Of a stretch of 64,000 nt of DNA, positions 34,101 to 42,735 are shown one piece after another (within the stretch, counting starts at the first letter, position 1; each line of letters opens with the position of its first letter). A program made the translations under genes and the position numbers. The notes under the pieces are model-generated. The model was not told the origin of the DNA and made no database searches. It saw nothing but the letters and a program-made list of their open reading frames with translations. This DNA comes from CAWGUU01 sp963825765 (GTDB taxonomy: Bacteria > Actinomycetota > Acidimicrobiia > Acidimicrobiales > AC-14): contig CAWGUU010000004.1 of the NCBI GenBank assembly GCA_963825765.1, positions 186,001 to 250,000 of the forward strand. Direction: 5' to 3'.

Positions 34101-34822
34101 CCGACCCGGACCTGTGGGAGCAGCACGCCGGGTGGTGGCAGGACGCGTTCACCGACGGCGCCGACGCCGAGTACACCGAGCAGATCCTGCCCCTCGCCGC
34201 GGCCAACCTCGAGGGTGCCGCCGACGTGCTCGACGTCGGCACCGGCGAGGGCCAGGTGGCGCGGCTGGCGGTGGCCGGCGGCGCCCGGCGGGTGGTCGGG
34301 GTCGACGCGGCGTGGGCCCAGCTCGTCGTCGCCCGCCAGCGGGCCGGGGGTGCCGCCTACGTGCGGGCCGGCGCCGGCGCGCTCCCCTTCGCGGGGGAGA
34401 CGTTCGACGCCGTCGTCGCCTGCCTGGTGTTCGAGCACATCGACGACGCCGACGGTGCCATCGCCGAGGTCGGCCGGGTGCTGCGGCCCGGAGGCCGATT
34501 CCTCTTCTTCCTGAACCACCCCCTGCTCCAGGCGCCTGGCTCGGGATGGATCGACGACCACATCCTCGAGGAGCAGTACTGGCGCATCGGTCCGTACCTG
34601 GTCGAGGACACGTCGCTGGAGGAGGTGGAGAAGGACGTGTTCCTGCCCTTCGTCCACCGTCCGCTGTCCCGCTACGTCAACGCCATGGCCGTCAACGGCA
34701 TGGTGATCCGCCGTATGGAGGAGCCGCCACCACCGCCCGGGTTCCTGGCGCGTGCCCAGGAGTACCGCGACGCCGCCACCATCCCCCGCCTGCTCTTTCT
34801 CCGGGCCGAGAAGCTCGCGTAG
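34097..34822 (+). CDS. Class I SAM-dependent methyltransferase
   Basis: The gene encodes 241 residues. The SAM-binding motif is ADVLDVGTGEGQVARLAVAG, motif II VVGVDAAWAQLVVAR, motif IV FDAVVACLVFEHIDDADGAI and motif V GRVLRPGGRFLFFLNHPLLQ. The substrate region includes PFVHRPLSRYVNAMAVNGM, as in ubiquinone/UbiE-like and small-molecule methyltransferases. The start ATG 34097 overlaps the uvrC stop (ATGA). The overlap suggests co-expression with uvrC, but the substrate is unknown and a DNA-repair role is not implied. Confidence 0.82.
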   Translation: MTDPDLWEQHAGWWQDAFTDGADAEYTEQILPLAAANLEGAADVLDVGTGEGQVARLAVAGGARRVVGVDAAWAQLVVARQRAGGAAYVRAGAGALPFAGETFDAVVACLVFEHIDDADGAIAEVGRVLRPGGRFLFFLNHPLLQAPGSGWIDDHILEEQYWRIGPYLVEDTSLEEVEKDVFLPFVHRPLSRYVNAMAVNGMVIRRMEEPPPPPGFLARAQEYRDAATIPRLLFLRAEKLA

Positions 34823-34921
34823 CGGGTCGAGTGTCGCAGGGTGGCGGTATTCTGGTGCCGTGAGCTTCCCCCTCTGCCTGCGCTTCCCCCTTGCGCCGAC
34901 GTACGAGCTGAGGAGTTCCTC

Positions 34922-35260
34922 ATGCAATCCGACCAGGATCGTCGCGAGTTGTACCTCGCCCTCCACGACCTCATCGGCCCCGGGCCCACCGGCACCCTGA
35001 TGGAGCTGCTCCCCCCCGTGGGCTGGATCGACGTCGCCCGGCAGTCAGACCTCGTTGCCATCCGCGGCGAGATCACCGGCCTGCGCGCCGAGATGGCCGA
35101 GCTGCGGGCCGAGCTGAAGGGCGAGATGGCCGAGATGCGAGGAGAGATGGCACGAATGAGTGCCCGGATCGACGCCCAGATACCGAGGTTCCTCTGGGCC
35201 AACGTGCCAATCATGTTCGGCGTCGCAGGGCTGGTGCTGGCCGCGGGCAAGCTGGCCTGA
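34922..35260 (+). CDS. Small coiled-coil protein with C-terminal membrane anchor
   Basis: The gene encodes 112 residues. ATG 34922 has GAGGAG six bases upstream. The middle is a charged heptad-type stretch (GEITGLRAEMAELRAELKGE, then MAEMRGEMARMSARI) predicted to form a coiled coil. It is followed by a single C-terminal hydrophobic helix (RFLWANVPIMFGVAGLVLAA). The Glu/Arg-rich tandem pattern is also visible as repeated GAGATGGC units in the DNA. The gene at 35438 encodes a shorter relative with the same ending. Function unknown. Confidence 0.6.
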   Translation: MQSDQDRRELYLALHDLIGPGPTGTLMELLPPVGWIDVARQSDLVAIRGEITGLRAEMAELRAELKGEMAEMRGEMARMSARIDAQIPRFLWANVPIMFGVAGLVLAAGKLA

Positions 35261-35437
35261 ACGGCCGTGGCCGGATCGAGCTCCGTGGATGCCTATCGCG
35301 AGCGCAGATCGCGAAACCGCGACCTCAGGGCTAGCCTTTCCGGCGTGGGCTGCACACCCTGGTCGATGATGCGATGACGGGCTCCGGCTGATGCAGACGA
35401 CGACTGCCAAGACTGCCCCGCCCTGGGTCGTAGTCGG

Positions 35438-35617
35438 ATGAGCCCGTCACCACGCCGGCCGAACCCGGCGGAACCCTTGGATCGTGAGCAGTTTCGCCGT
35501 GAGATGGCCGAGCTCGGTGCTCGCATCGACTCTCTGCCCTACAAGCTCGCCCTGGCCAACGTCCCCTTCATGATCGTCCTGGCCGTCATCACGCTGGCCA
35601 TCGCCAAATACGGCTGA
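35438..35617 (+). CDS. Small coiled-coil/membrane-anchor protein, short paralogue
   Basis: The gene encodes 59 residues. A Pro/Arg-rich N terminus is followed by FRREMAELGARIDSLPYKLA and a C-terminal hydrophobic helix (ANVPFMIVLAVITLAIAKYG). The EMAEL-ARID-ANVP-F/M order and the final LA-K match the end of the protein encoded at 34922-35260, so the two look like paralogues, this one with most of the coiled coil missing. ATG 35438 has no strong ribosome binding site. It ends nine bases before rapZ and may be co-transcribed with it. Function unknown. Confidence 0.52.
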   Translation: MSPSPRRPNPAEPLDREQFRREMAELGARIDSLPYKLALANVPFMIVLAVITLAIAKYG

Positions 35618-35626
35618 CGTTCCGGC

Positions 35627-36475
35627 ATGAGCGAGTTCCTGATAATCACCGGGGTGTCGGGGGCGGGGCGGTCGCAGGCGGCCGACACCTTCGAGGACCT
35701 CGGGTGGTTCGTCATCGACAACCTCCCCCCCGCCCTCATCACCAAGGTGGCCGAGCTGGTGCAGGCGCCGGGCGCCACCACTGAGCGGGTGGCCCTGGTC
35801 GTCGGCACCGGCCACTACCTCGGCGAGCTCGTCCCCGCGCTCGAGCAGCTCCGCTCCACCTCGGCCCGGATCCGGATTCTGTTCCTCGAGGCGTCCGACG
35901 AGGTCCTGGTCCGGCGGTACGAGAACACCCGCCGTCGCCATCCGCTGGCCGAGTCCGACAGGGTCACCGACGGCATCGAGCGCGAGCGGGCGATGCTCGA
36001 CCCGGTGAAGTCCCAGGCCGACGTGGTGGTCGACACCAGCGACCTCAACGTCCACCAGCTGCGTGAACGGCTCCTCGAGCTCTTCGCCCACGACGCCGAG
36101 AGCCCGATGCAGACCAGCATCGTCTCATTCGGTTACAAGCATGGCCTGCCGCTCGACGTCGACCTCGTCTTCGACTGCCGGTTTCTGCCCAACCCGCACT
36201 GGGTCGACGAGCTACGGCCGCTCACCGGTCTCGACCAGCCGGTGCGCGACTACGTCGGCGGCCAGCCGGAGACGCCCGAGTTCCTCGCCCGGCTCGACGC
36301 CCTGCTGGCCCTGCTCCTGCCGGCCTACGTGAAGGAGGGCAAGTCCTACCTCTCCATCGCCGTCGGGTGTACAGGCGGAGTCCACCGCTCGGTCTACATC
36401 GCCGAGGAGCTGGCCCGGCTGCTCGAGAACCGGGGGTTCGCGCCCATGGTCTCCCACCGGGACCTGGGCAAGTAG
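35627..36475 (+). CDS. rapZ: RapZ/YvcJ-family nucleotide-binding protein
   Basis: The gene encodes 282 residues. The P-loop is ITGVSGAGRSQAADTFEDLG, followed by WFVIDNLPPALI. FGYKHGLPLDVDLVFDCRFL and the C-terminal CTGGVHRSVYIAEEL are strong family marks. In E. coli RapZ directs RNase E to the GlmZ sRNA; in Gram-positives YvcJ hydrolyses GTP and its role is less clear. It is followed by yvcK, the standard order in actinobacteria. The start is ATG 35627. Confidence 0.95.
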   Translation: MSEFLIITGVSGAGRSQAADTFEDLGWFVIDNLPPALITKVAELVQAPGATTERVALVVGTGHYLGELVPALEQLRSTSARIRILFLEASDEVLVRRYENTRRRHPLAESDRVTDGIERERAMLDPVKSQADVVVDTSDLNVHQLRERLLELFAHDAESPMQTSIVSFGYKHGLPLDVDLVFDCRFLPNPHWVDELRPLTGLDQPVRDYVGGQPETPEFLARLDALLALLLPAYVKEGKSYLSIAVGCTGGVHRSVYIAEELARLLENRGFAPMVSHRDLGK

Positions 36476-36514
36476 GGCGGTCACATAGCTCGGCGGCACC
36501 TAGGCTCGGCGGCC

Positions 36515-37414
36515 ATGACCGGGCCCCGCGTGGTGGCGCTGGGTGGCGGCCACGGGCTGGCTGCCAGCCTCAGGGCCATCCGCCGCTACGCCGGCGAGGT
36601 GGCGGCGATCGTGTCGGTCGCCGACGACGGGGGATCCAGCGGACGGCTGCGTTCCACCCTCGGCATCCCCCCGCCGGGGGACCTCCGCAAGTGCCTGGTC
36701 GCCTTGGCCGACCCCGGCTCGGTCTGGGTCGACACCTTCGAGCACCGCTTCACCGCCGGCGACCTGGAGGGCCACGCGGTCGGCAACCTGGTCATCGCCG
36801 GCCTGGCCGCCACCACCGGCGACTTCGAGGTCGCGCTGGCCGAGGCCGGGCGCGTGCTCGGGGCCGTCGGCGTCGTCATCCCCGCCACGCGGGAGCCGGT
36901 CGTCCTGAAAGCCACGGTGCGGGCCACCGACGGCAACGGCGGCGAGCCGACGGTGGGGCATCTGGCGGTCGAGGGCCAGGTGGCGGTGGCCAACAGCGGC
37001 AGCATCACCGGCGTCTCGCTGATCCCGCCCGACCCGGTGCCCCCCGACGCCGCGCTGGAGGCCATCGGCGCTGCCGACCAGGTCGTCATCGGTCCGGGAT
37101 CGCTCTTCACGAGCGTGCTGGCGGTGGTGGCCGTACCCGCCATCCGGGACGCTCTCCGCGCCACGAGCGCCCCCAAGGTCTACGTCTGCAACCTGCGGGT
37201 GCAGGCCCCGGAAACCGCCGGCTACGACGTCGCCGACCACGTCGACGCCCTCCGCGCCCACGGCCTCGACGTCGACGTCGTCCTGTGCCATCCAGGCGCC
37301 CTCCCGCTGGGTGGGCTCACCGTCAGGGCCGTCGAACGACCGGTCGCCAGGCCGGGCGAAACGGTGCACGACGCCCACCTATTGGCGAACGCCCTCGCCG
37401 ATCTGGTCGGATAG
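36515..37414 (+). CDS. yvcK: Gluconeogenesis factor, YvcK/CofD-like
   Basis: This 299-residue CofD-like fold protein has VVALGGGHGLAASLRAIRRY, IVSVADDGGSSGRLRSTLG, PPGDLRKCLVAL, and DQVVIGPGSLFTSVLAVVAV. YvcK proteins bind UDP-GlcNAc and link cell-wall precursor supply to central carbon metabolism. It sits between rapZ and gap. In most actinobacteria whiA would follow at once; here only 31 bases separate the stop from gap. The start is ATG 36515. Confidence 0.93.
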   Translation: MTGPRVVALGGGHGLAASLRAIRRYAGEVAAIVSVADDGGSSGRLRSTLGIPPPGDLRKCLVALADPGSVWVDTFEHRFTAGDLEGHAVGNLVIAGLAATTGDFEVALAEAGRVLGAVGVVIPATREPVVLKATVRATDGNGGEPTVGHLAVEGQVAVANSGSITGVSLIPPDPVPPDAALEAIGAADQVVIGPGSLFTSVLAVVAVPAIRDALRATSAPKVYVCNLRVQAPETAGYDVADHVDALRAHGLDVDVVLCHPGALPLGGLTVRAVERPVARPGETVHDAHLLANALADLVG

Positions 37415-37445
37415 GGGGACATTTGGTCATCAAGGAGGACGCGTT

Positions 37446-38462
37446 ATGGCAGTTCGGGTAGGCATCAACGGCTTCGGTCGCATCGGACGGATCTTCTTTC
37501 GGGCCTGCCGATCCCGCGGGTCGGAGATCGAAGTCGTAGCCATCAACGACCTGACGTCGCCGAAGATGAACGCCCACCTGCTCAAGTACGACTCGACCCA
37601 CGGGCGCTTCAACGAGACGGTCGAGGTCACCGACGACGGCATGCTGGTCGGCGGGAGCCTGGTGAAGGTGTTCAGCGAGACCGACCCCAAGGCGCTGCCG
37701 TGGTCCGAGGTCGGCGTCGACGTGGTCGTCGAGTCCACCGGCTTCTTCACCGACGGGAACAAGGCCGCGGGTCACATCGACGCAGGCGCCCCCCGGGTCA
37801 TCATCTCCGCCCCGGCGAGCAACGTTGACGCCACGTTCGTGGTCGGCGTCAACGACGACACGTTCGACCCGGAGACCCACAAGGTCGTCTCCAACGCGTC
37901 GTGCACCACCAACTGCTTCGTGCCGATGGTGAAGGTCCTCGACGACGCCTTCGGCATCCAGAAGGGCCTGATGACAACGGTCCACGCCTACACCAACGAC
38001 CAGGCGCTGCTCGACGTGGTCAACAAGAGCGGCGACCTGCGCCGTATGCGCGCCGCCGGCCAGAACATCGTGCCGAGCCCCACCGGCGCGGCCCGCGCAA
38101 CGTCGCTGGTGCTCGAGGCCATGAAGGGCCGCCTAGACGGCACCGCCCTCCGGGTCCCCGTCCAGGACGGCTCGATCACCGACTTCACCGCCATCCTCGA
38201 CCGTGACGTCACCGTCGAGGAGGTCAACGACGCCTTCCGGGCCGCGGCCACGTCGGGCCAGCTGGCGAACGTCATCGTCTACAACGAGGACCCCATCGTC
38301 TCCTCCGACATCGTCGGGTCGCCGGCGTCGTGCACGTTCGAGCCCAGCTCGACCATGGCGATGGGCAGCCTGGTCAAGGTGTTCGGCTGGTACGACAACG
38401 AGTGGGGTTACTCGAACCGCCTCGCCGACCTCGCCATCATCGTCGGCAAGGCCAATCAGTAG
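37446..38462 (+). CDS. gap: Glyceraldehyde-3-phosphate dehydrogenase
   Basis: This 338-residue NAD-binding glycolytic GAPDH has VRVGINGFGRIGRIFFRACR at the N terminus, the catalytic Cys in VSNASCTTNCFVPM, TTVHAYTNDQALLD, TGAARATSLVLEAM and WYDNEWGYSNR. ATG 37446 is set by AAGGAGG about eight bases upstream, although the frame is open earlier. It begins the gap-pgk-tpiA run. A strong hairpin separates it from pgk. Confidence 0.97.
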   Translation: MAVRVGINGFGRIGRIFFRACRSRGSEIEVVAINDLTSPKMNAHLLKYDSTHGRFNETVEVTDDGMLVGGSLVKVFSETDPKALPWSEVGVDVVVESTGFFTDGNKAAGHIDAGAPRVIISAPASNVDATFVVGVNDDTFDPETHKVVSNASCTTNCFVPMVKVLDDAFGIQKGLMTTVHAYTNDQALLDVVNKSGDLRRMRAAGQNIVPSPTGAARATSLVLEAMKGRLDGTALRVPVQDGSITDFTAILDRDVTVEEVNDAFRAAATSGQLANVIVYNEDPIVSSDIVGSPASCTFEPSSTMAMGSLVKVFGWYDNEWGYSNRLADLAIIVGKANQ

Positions 38463-38490
38463 CCTTCGGCAGTTCGTCGTAGGAAGAAGG

Positions 38491-38526
38491 GCGGTCACGG
38501 GGCGCTTCGGCGCGACCCGTGACCGC
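38491..38526 (+). terminator. Strong stem-loop between gap and pgk
   Basis: GCGGTCACGGG (38491-38501) pairs perfectly with CCCGTGACCGC (38516-38526). Inside it GCGC-TTCG-GCGC forms a second short stem capped by a UUCG tetraloop, with a two-base GA bulge. There is no T-run. It could partly terminate transcription or protect the gap message from 3' decay, giving different levels of gap and pgk. Confidence 0.65.
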
Positions 38527-38597
38527 TGTGGGCCCCGGGAGACCCGGAGCCCCGACACCCGCCAGACCACCAGGAAGAAGACCGGAGTGAGAACCAC

Positions 38598-39701
38598 GTG
38601 AAGGTGCCGCAGCTGGAGGACCTGCCCGACCCGAGCCAGAAGAACGTCCTGCTCAGGGCCGACTTCAACGTTCCCATCACCGACGGCAAGATCGACGACG
38701 ACATGCGCATCCGGGCCGCCCTCCCCACCATCGAGTGGCTGCTCGAGCACGGCGCCCAGGTCACGGCGTGCAGCCACCTGGGCCGGCCCAAGGGCGAGGT
38801 CGACGAGCGCTACTCCATGGACCCGGTGCGGGAGCGGTTGGCCGAACTGGCACCGGGCGTGAAGCTTCTCGAGAACCTCCGGTTCGACCCGGGCGAGGAG
38901 GGCAACGACCCCCTGTTCGTCAACCACCTGGTCGACAACTTCGATCTCTACGTGAACGACGCCTTCGGCGCCTCCCACCGCGCCCACGCCTCGATCGTCG
39001 GCCCGCCGGCCAAGCTGCCCAGCGCCGCCGGGCGCCTCCTGGCCCGGGAGGTCGAGGTCCTGAGTGGCCTGCTCGACGACCCCGCCCGCCCGTTCGTCGC
39101 CGTCCTCGGCGGGGCCAAGGTGAGCGACAAGCTCGGCGTCATCAAGGCCCTGCTCGACAAGGTCGACACCCTGGTCATCGGCGGGGCCATGTGCTTCACG
39201 TTCATGCTGGCCAAGGGACAGGGCGTGGGCGGCTCCCTCGTCCAGCCCGACTGGGTCGACGCCTGCCGCGACCTGCTGGCCACCGGCAAGGACATCCTGA
39301 TCCCGGCCGACATCGTGGCCCTCGGGCCCGACGACGAGATCGAGACGGTCCGGGACGGCGTCCCCGACGGGTGGAAGGGCCTGGACATCGGGCCGGAAGC
39401 CACCAAACGGTTCGTCGAGGCCATCAACGGCGCCGGCACCGTCCTGTGGAACGGGCCCATGGGCCTGTTCGAGGACGACCGCTTCGCCGCCGGCACCATC
39501 GCCCTGGCCGAGGCGGTGGCGTCCGCCCCCGGCTTCACCGTCGTCGGTGGCGGCGACAGCGCCGCCGCCCTGGCCAAGTTCGGCCTGGTCGAGGGCGTCG
39601 ACCACGTGTCCACCGGGGGAGGGGCCTCGCTCGAGCTGCTGGAGCAGGGCGACCTCCCCGGGCTCGAAGCCCTCCGAAAGGCGTCCAATGCCCCTGCGTA
39701 A
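38598..39701 (+). CDS. pgk: Phosphoglycerate kinase
   Basis: This 367-residue PGK, shorter than the usual 390-410, has all core motifs: VLLRADFNVPITDGKI, CSHLGRPKGEVDERYSM, LYVNDAFGASHRAHAS, FVAVLGGAKVSDKLGVIKAL, VLWNGPMGLFE and FTVVGGGDSAAALAKFG. GTG 38598 is the start. The 3' end overlaps tpiA by 14 bases, which implies coupled translation. Confidence 0.96.
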   Translation: MKVPQLEDLPDPSQKNVLLRADFNVPITDGKIDDDMRIRAALPTIEWLLEHGAQVTACSHLGRPKGEVDERYSMDPVRERLAELAPGVKLLENLRFDPGEEGNDPLFVNHLVDNFDLYVNDAFGASHRAHASIVGPPAKLPSAAGRLLAREVEVLSGLLDDPARPFVAVLGGAKVSDKLGVIKALLDKVDTLVIGGAMCFTFMLAKGQGVGGSLVQPDWVDACRDLLATGKDILIPADIVALGPDDEIETVRDGVPDGWKGLDIGPEATKRFVEAINGAGTVLWNGPMGLFEDDRFAAGTIALAEAVASAPGFTVVGGGDSAAALAKFGLVEGVDHVSTGGGASLELLEQGDLPGLEALRKASNAPA

Positions 39702-40467
39702 GCCGCTCATCTCGGGCAACTGGAAGATGAACCACACCCACCTGGAGGCCATCCAGGTCGTGCAGAAGCTGTCGTACCAGCTCACCGAGGAGGACTACGA
39801 CGCCGTCGACGTGTCGATCCACCCGCCGTTCACGAGCCTGCGCACGCTGCAGCTGCTGCTCGACACCGACCGCATCCCGATCTCGCTGGGCGCCCAGAAC
39901 TGCTTCTGGGAGCCGAAGGGGGCCTTCACGGGCGAGGTGTCGGCGCCGATGCTGACCCGGCTCGACGTCGCCTACGTCATCGTGGGCCACTCCGAGCGGC
40001 GTGAGATCTTCGGCGAGACCGACGCCGACGTGCGCCGCAAGATGGAGGCGGTCGTGGCCAACGCCATGACGCCGATCCTCTGCGTGGGCGAGACGCTCGA
40101 CGAGCGCGAGGCAGGGTCGACGGAGTCCAAGGTCACGGGCCAGGTGACGGCCGCCCTGTCGGGCCGGCCGCGGGACGAGGTGGCGGCCATGGTCATCGCC
40201 TACGAGCCGATCTGGGCCATCGGCACCGGCCGCACGGCCACGCCCGACGACGCCCAGACCACCATCGGGCTGATCCGGGCCACCGTGCGCTCGCTGTTCG
40301 ACGACTGGGTCGCCGACCGGGTCCGCATCCAGTACGGCGGCTCGGTGAAGGGTTCCAACGCCGCCGAGCTGATGGCCCAGCCCGACATCGACGGGGCGCT
40401 GGTGGGCGGGGCCAGCCTCGACCCCGACGAGTTCGCCCGCATCGTCCGCTATCGCCTGGCCGGGTAG
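39688..40467 (+). CDS. tpiA: Triosephosphate isomerase
   Basis: This 259-residue TIM barrel has LISGNWKMNHTHLEAIQVVQ at the N terminus, IPISLGAQNCFWEPKGAFTG, YVIVGHSERREIFGETD (electrophilic His), IAYEPIWAIGTGRTATPDDA (catalytic Glu) and RIQYGGSVKGSNAAEL for phosphate binding. ATG 39688 lies within the pgk 3' end. secG follows after 11 bases. Confidence 0.97.
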   Translation: MPLRKPLISGNWKMNHTHLEAIQVVQKLSYQLTEEDYDAVDVSIHPPFTSLRTLQLLLDTDRIPISLGAQNCFWEPKGAFTGEVSAPMLTRLDVAYVIVGHSERREIFGETDADVRRKMEAVVANAMTPILCVGETLDEREAGSTESKVTGQVTAALSGRPRDEVAAMVIAYEPIWAIGTGRTATPDDAQTTIGLIRATVRSLFDDWVADRVRIQYGGSVKGSNAAELMAQPDIDGALVGGASLDPDEFARIVRYRLAG

Positions 40468-40478
40468 AATCCGCAGTC

Positions 40479-40715
40479 GTGTTCCACCTGACCACCTGGA
40501 TCGTCATCCTCCACGTCGGCGTCTCGTTGGGGCTGGTCGTCCTCATCCTCCTGCACAGCGGGAAGGGCGGCGGCCTGTCCGACATGTTCGGCGGCAGCGC
40601 GGCCGGCTCCGCGGCCGGCTCCACGGTGGTGGAGCGCAACCTCGACCGGATCACGGTGTCGGCCGCAGTCGTCTTCGCCTTCACCACCATCATCCTGGGC
40701 ATCCGCCTCCAGTAG
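40479..40715 (+). CDS. secG: Preprotein translocase subunit SecG
   Basis: The gene encodes 78 residues with two membrane helices (TTWIVILHVGVSLGLVVLIL and ITVSAAVVFAFTTIILGIRL) joined by the family loop LLHSGKGGGLSDMFGGSA. SecG assists SecYEG in protein export. The start is GTG 40479. Its position after tpiA is the usual one in actinobacteria. Confidence 0.93.
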   Translation: MFHLTTWIVILHVGVSLGLVVLILLHSGKGGGLSDMFGGSAAGSAAGSTVVERNLDRITVSAAVVFAFTTIILGIRLQ

Positions 40716-40764
40716 GGGTCGTCGTCACGGAGGGCTCAGCCCCGGGCGGTCAGGCGCCGACAGG

Positions 40765-42354
40765 ATGATGGTGCGTTCACGGCTACCGCTCTCGCTCCTC
40801 GCCGTCCTGCTGTCGGTCGCGGTCGTGGCCGCAGGTTGTTCGTCCACGAAGTCCTCGATCGGCGGCGCCGACGCCCCTGCCGACACCCTCAGGGTCGGCA
40901 TCGAGCGCCCGCAGTCGCTCGACCCGGCCCAGGCCCGTAGCCCCTCGGAGCTGCTCGTCAGCGAGCAGCTGTTCGACGCCCTGACAACCTACGACCCGAC
41001 CACGTCGGCGGTGCTGCCGGCGGCGGCGGCCAGCTGGGTCGCCAGCCCCGACCAGCGACAGTGGGACTTCACCCTGCGGCCGGGCGCCAAGTTCTCCAAC
41101 GGCCGGGAGATCACATCGGAGGACGTCCGCTACACGTTCGAACGCATCACCCGGAAGGGGTCGTCCTCGCCGGCCGCCTCCCCGCTGTCGGGGATCACCG
41201 GCTTCAAGGCGTTCAACAACGAGGGCACGGCCCCCAACCTGGCCGGAGTCTCCACGCCCTCGCCGCAGATCGTGCACTTCGACCTCGACGAGCCCCAGTC
41301 CTCGTTCCCCGCCATCGTCGGCAACCCCAGCTTCGGCATCGTGCCCAAGGAGGCGGTCGAGGCCCAGTCGCCCAGCTTCGCCCTCCAGCCGGTGGGCAAC
41401 GGGCCGTTCATGGTGGGGTCCCGCACCGACAGCCTCCTGCAGCTGGTGCCGGCGCCGGGCGTCGTCATGCCCCTGCGGGCCATCCACTTCCAGGTTCTCC
41501 CGGACACCGGCGCGTCCTACGCCGCCTTCGTCGACGGGCTGCTGGACTGGACGGCGGTGCCGGCCGACCGTGTCGAGCAGGTGGCCGAGGACAACGCCGA
41601 GTCGGGCCGGCCCTACCTCGGGGAGCTGTTCTACGGGTTCAACCTCAAGAACCCCAAGTTCGCCGACATCCGCTTCCGCGAGGCGATCGTGCGGGCCATC
41701 GACCGGGACGCGATCGTGCGGGCCATCTACGGCGGCTCCGCCCGGCGGTCCGACGAACTGGTGGCCGACGGTGTCCCGGGCTTCCAGCCGGGGGCGTGCG
41801 GCGTGCGTTGCAGCCGTGACCCGCAGCGCTCCCGCGAACTGCTGAGCGAGGCGTTCGGCGACACGCCGGTGCCCGAGGTCCAGATCGACTTCGACGACGC
41901 CGGCACCCAGCGGGCGGTGGCGGAAGCAATGCAGGCCAACCTGAAGGAGGTCGGCATCCCGGCGGCACTGCGGCCCCACCCCTTCGCCGACTACCTGAAG
42001 TTCGCAGTCAGCGGCCAGCAGGAGATCTTCCGCCTGGGCTGGATCGGGCCCTACCCCACCGCCGACGCCTTCCTCACGCCGCTGTTCCTCAGCGGCCTGG
42101 CCGACAATGTCACCGGGTTCTCGTCGGAAGCGGTCGACAATCTGCTGAAGAACGGCAGGATCGAGGCCGACGAGGGCAGGCGGATCGCCAGCTACCAGGA
42201 GGCCGAGAAGCTGGTCCTGGCCGAGCTGCCCGTGATCCCCCTTGCCCAGTTCCAGTTCCACTCGCTGTCCAGCTCGCGCGTGAGCGGCCTGGTGATCTCG
42301 GGCTTCGGCACCTTCGACGCCAGCAAGGTCGAGGTCGGCGCGTCGAAGTCGTAG
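40765..42354 (+). CDS. ABC transporter substrate-binding lipoprotein, family 5 (peptide type)
   Basis: The gene encodes 529 residues. The signal peptide ends in a lipobox, VAAGCSSTKSS, so the protein is a membrane-anchored lipoprotein. Family 5 (OppA/DppA) marks include TLRVGIERPQSLDPAQARSP, WDFTLRPGAKFSNGREITSE, DVRYTFERI, PVGNGPFMVGS, and FNLKNPKFADIRFREAIVRA. The substrate is most often a peptide, but nickel and other ligands occur in the family. No permease or ATPase gene is adjacent, so it is an orphan component. The start is ATG 40765 or 40768. Confidence 0.9.
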   Translation: MMVRSRLPLSLLAVLLSVAVVAAGCSSTKSSIGGADAPADTLRVGIERPQSLDPAQARSPSELLVSEQLFDALTTYDPTTSAVLPAAAASWVASPDQRQWDFTLRPGAKFSNGREITSEDVRYTFERITRKGSSSPAASPLSGITGFKAFNNEGTAPNLAGVSTPSPQIVHFDLDEPQSSFPAIVGNPSFGIVPKEAVEAQSPSFALQPVGNGPFMVGSRTDSLLQLVPAPGVVMPLRAIHFQVLPDTGASYAAFVDGLLDWTAVPADRVEQVAEDNAESGRPYLGELFYGFNLKNPKFADIRFREAIVRAIDRDAIVRAIYGGSARRSDELVADGVPGFQPGACGVRCSRDPQRSRELLSEAFGDTPVPEVQIDFDDAGTQRAVAEAMQANLKEVGIPAALRPHPFADYLKFAVSGQQEIFRLGWIGPYPTADAFLTPLFLSGLADNVTGFSSEAVDNLLKNGRIEADEGRRIASYQEAEKLVLAELPVIPLAQFQFHSLSSSRVSGLVISGFGTFDASKVEVGASKS

Positions 42355-42385
42355 GGGATGGGGGCGGGACTAGACTGGCCTCCAC

Positions 42386-42473
42386 GTCGGAGTGGCGGAA
42401 TAGGCAGACGCGCCAGGTTGAGGGCCTGGTGCCCGCATAGGGCGTAGGGGTTCAAGTCCCCTCTCCGACACCA
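42386..42473 (+). tRNA. tRNA-Leu (anticodon GAG)
   Basis: The acceptor stem GTCGGAG (42386-42392) pairs with CTCCGAC (42463-42469), followed by discriminator A and an encoded CCA. The anticodon stem CCAGG/CCTGG holds the loop TTGAGGG, giving anticodon GAG (reads CUC/CUU). A long variable arm (GTGCCCGCATAGGGCGTA region) and the T arm AGGGG-TTCAAGT-CCCCT are typical of tRNA-Leu. It stands alone 31 bases after the binding-protein gene. Confidence 0.95.
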
Positions 42474-42544
42474 AGAAGGGGCAGGTCAGAAGGGGTGCGG
42501 CGGACGCTCCGACGGGTCGCGATTTTGTCATCATTTGTCCACAA

Positions 42545-42735
42545 CATGCCCTGGGCCATGGCCTCGTCGATCATCTCCAGCAACCGGAGCTTGGCGGCCT
42601 CCTCCACACGGGCTGGGATCGGGCCGCTCAACCCCAGCTCGTTTTTCCCCGCAGGACCGCCAGCTCCACCGCCTGTTCGATGATCACCCCGCCCAGCCGG
42701 TCGACCTCGGCCTTGAGCTTGGCGATCTCGGTCGC
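42545..42735 (-). pseudogene. Remnant of an IS3-type transposase OrfA
   Basis: Two minus-strand frames read like one piece of the helical region of an IS3-type OrfA: EIAKLKAEVDRLGGVIIEQA then VELAVLRGK in one frame, and LGLSGPIPARVEEAAKLRLL then EMIDEAMAQG in the other. A stop and a frame change occur at the junction near 42628-42640. No catalytic half follows; beyond 42545 the frame runs as random sequence into tRNA-Leu. It is a decayed fragment. Confidence 0.6.
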
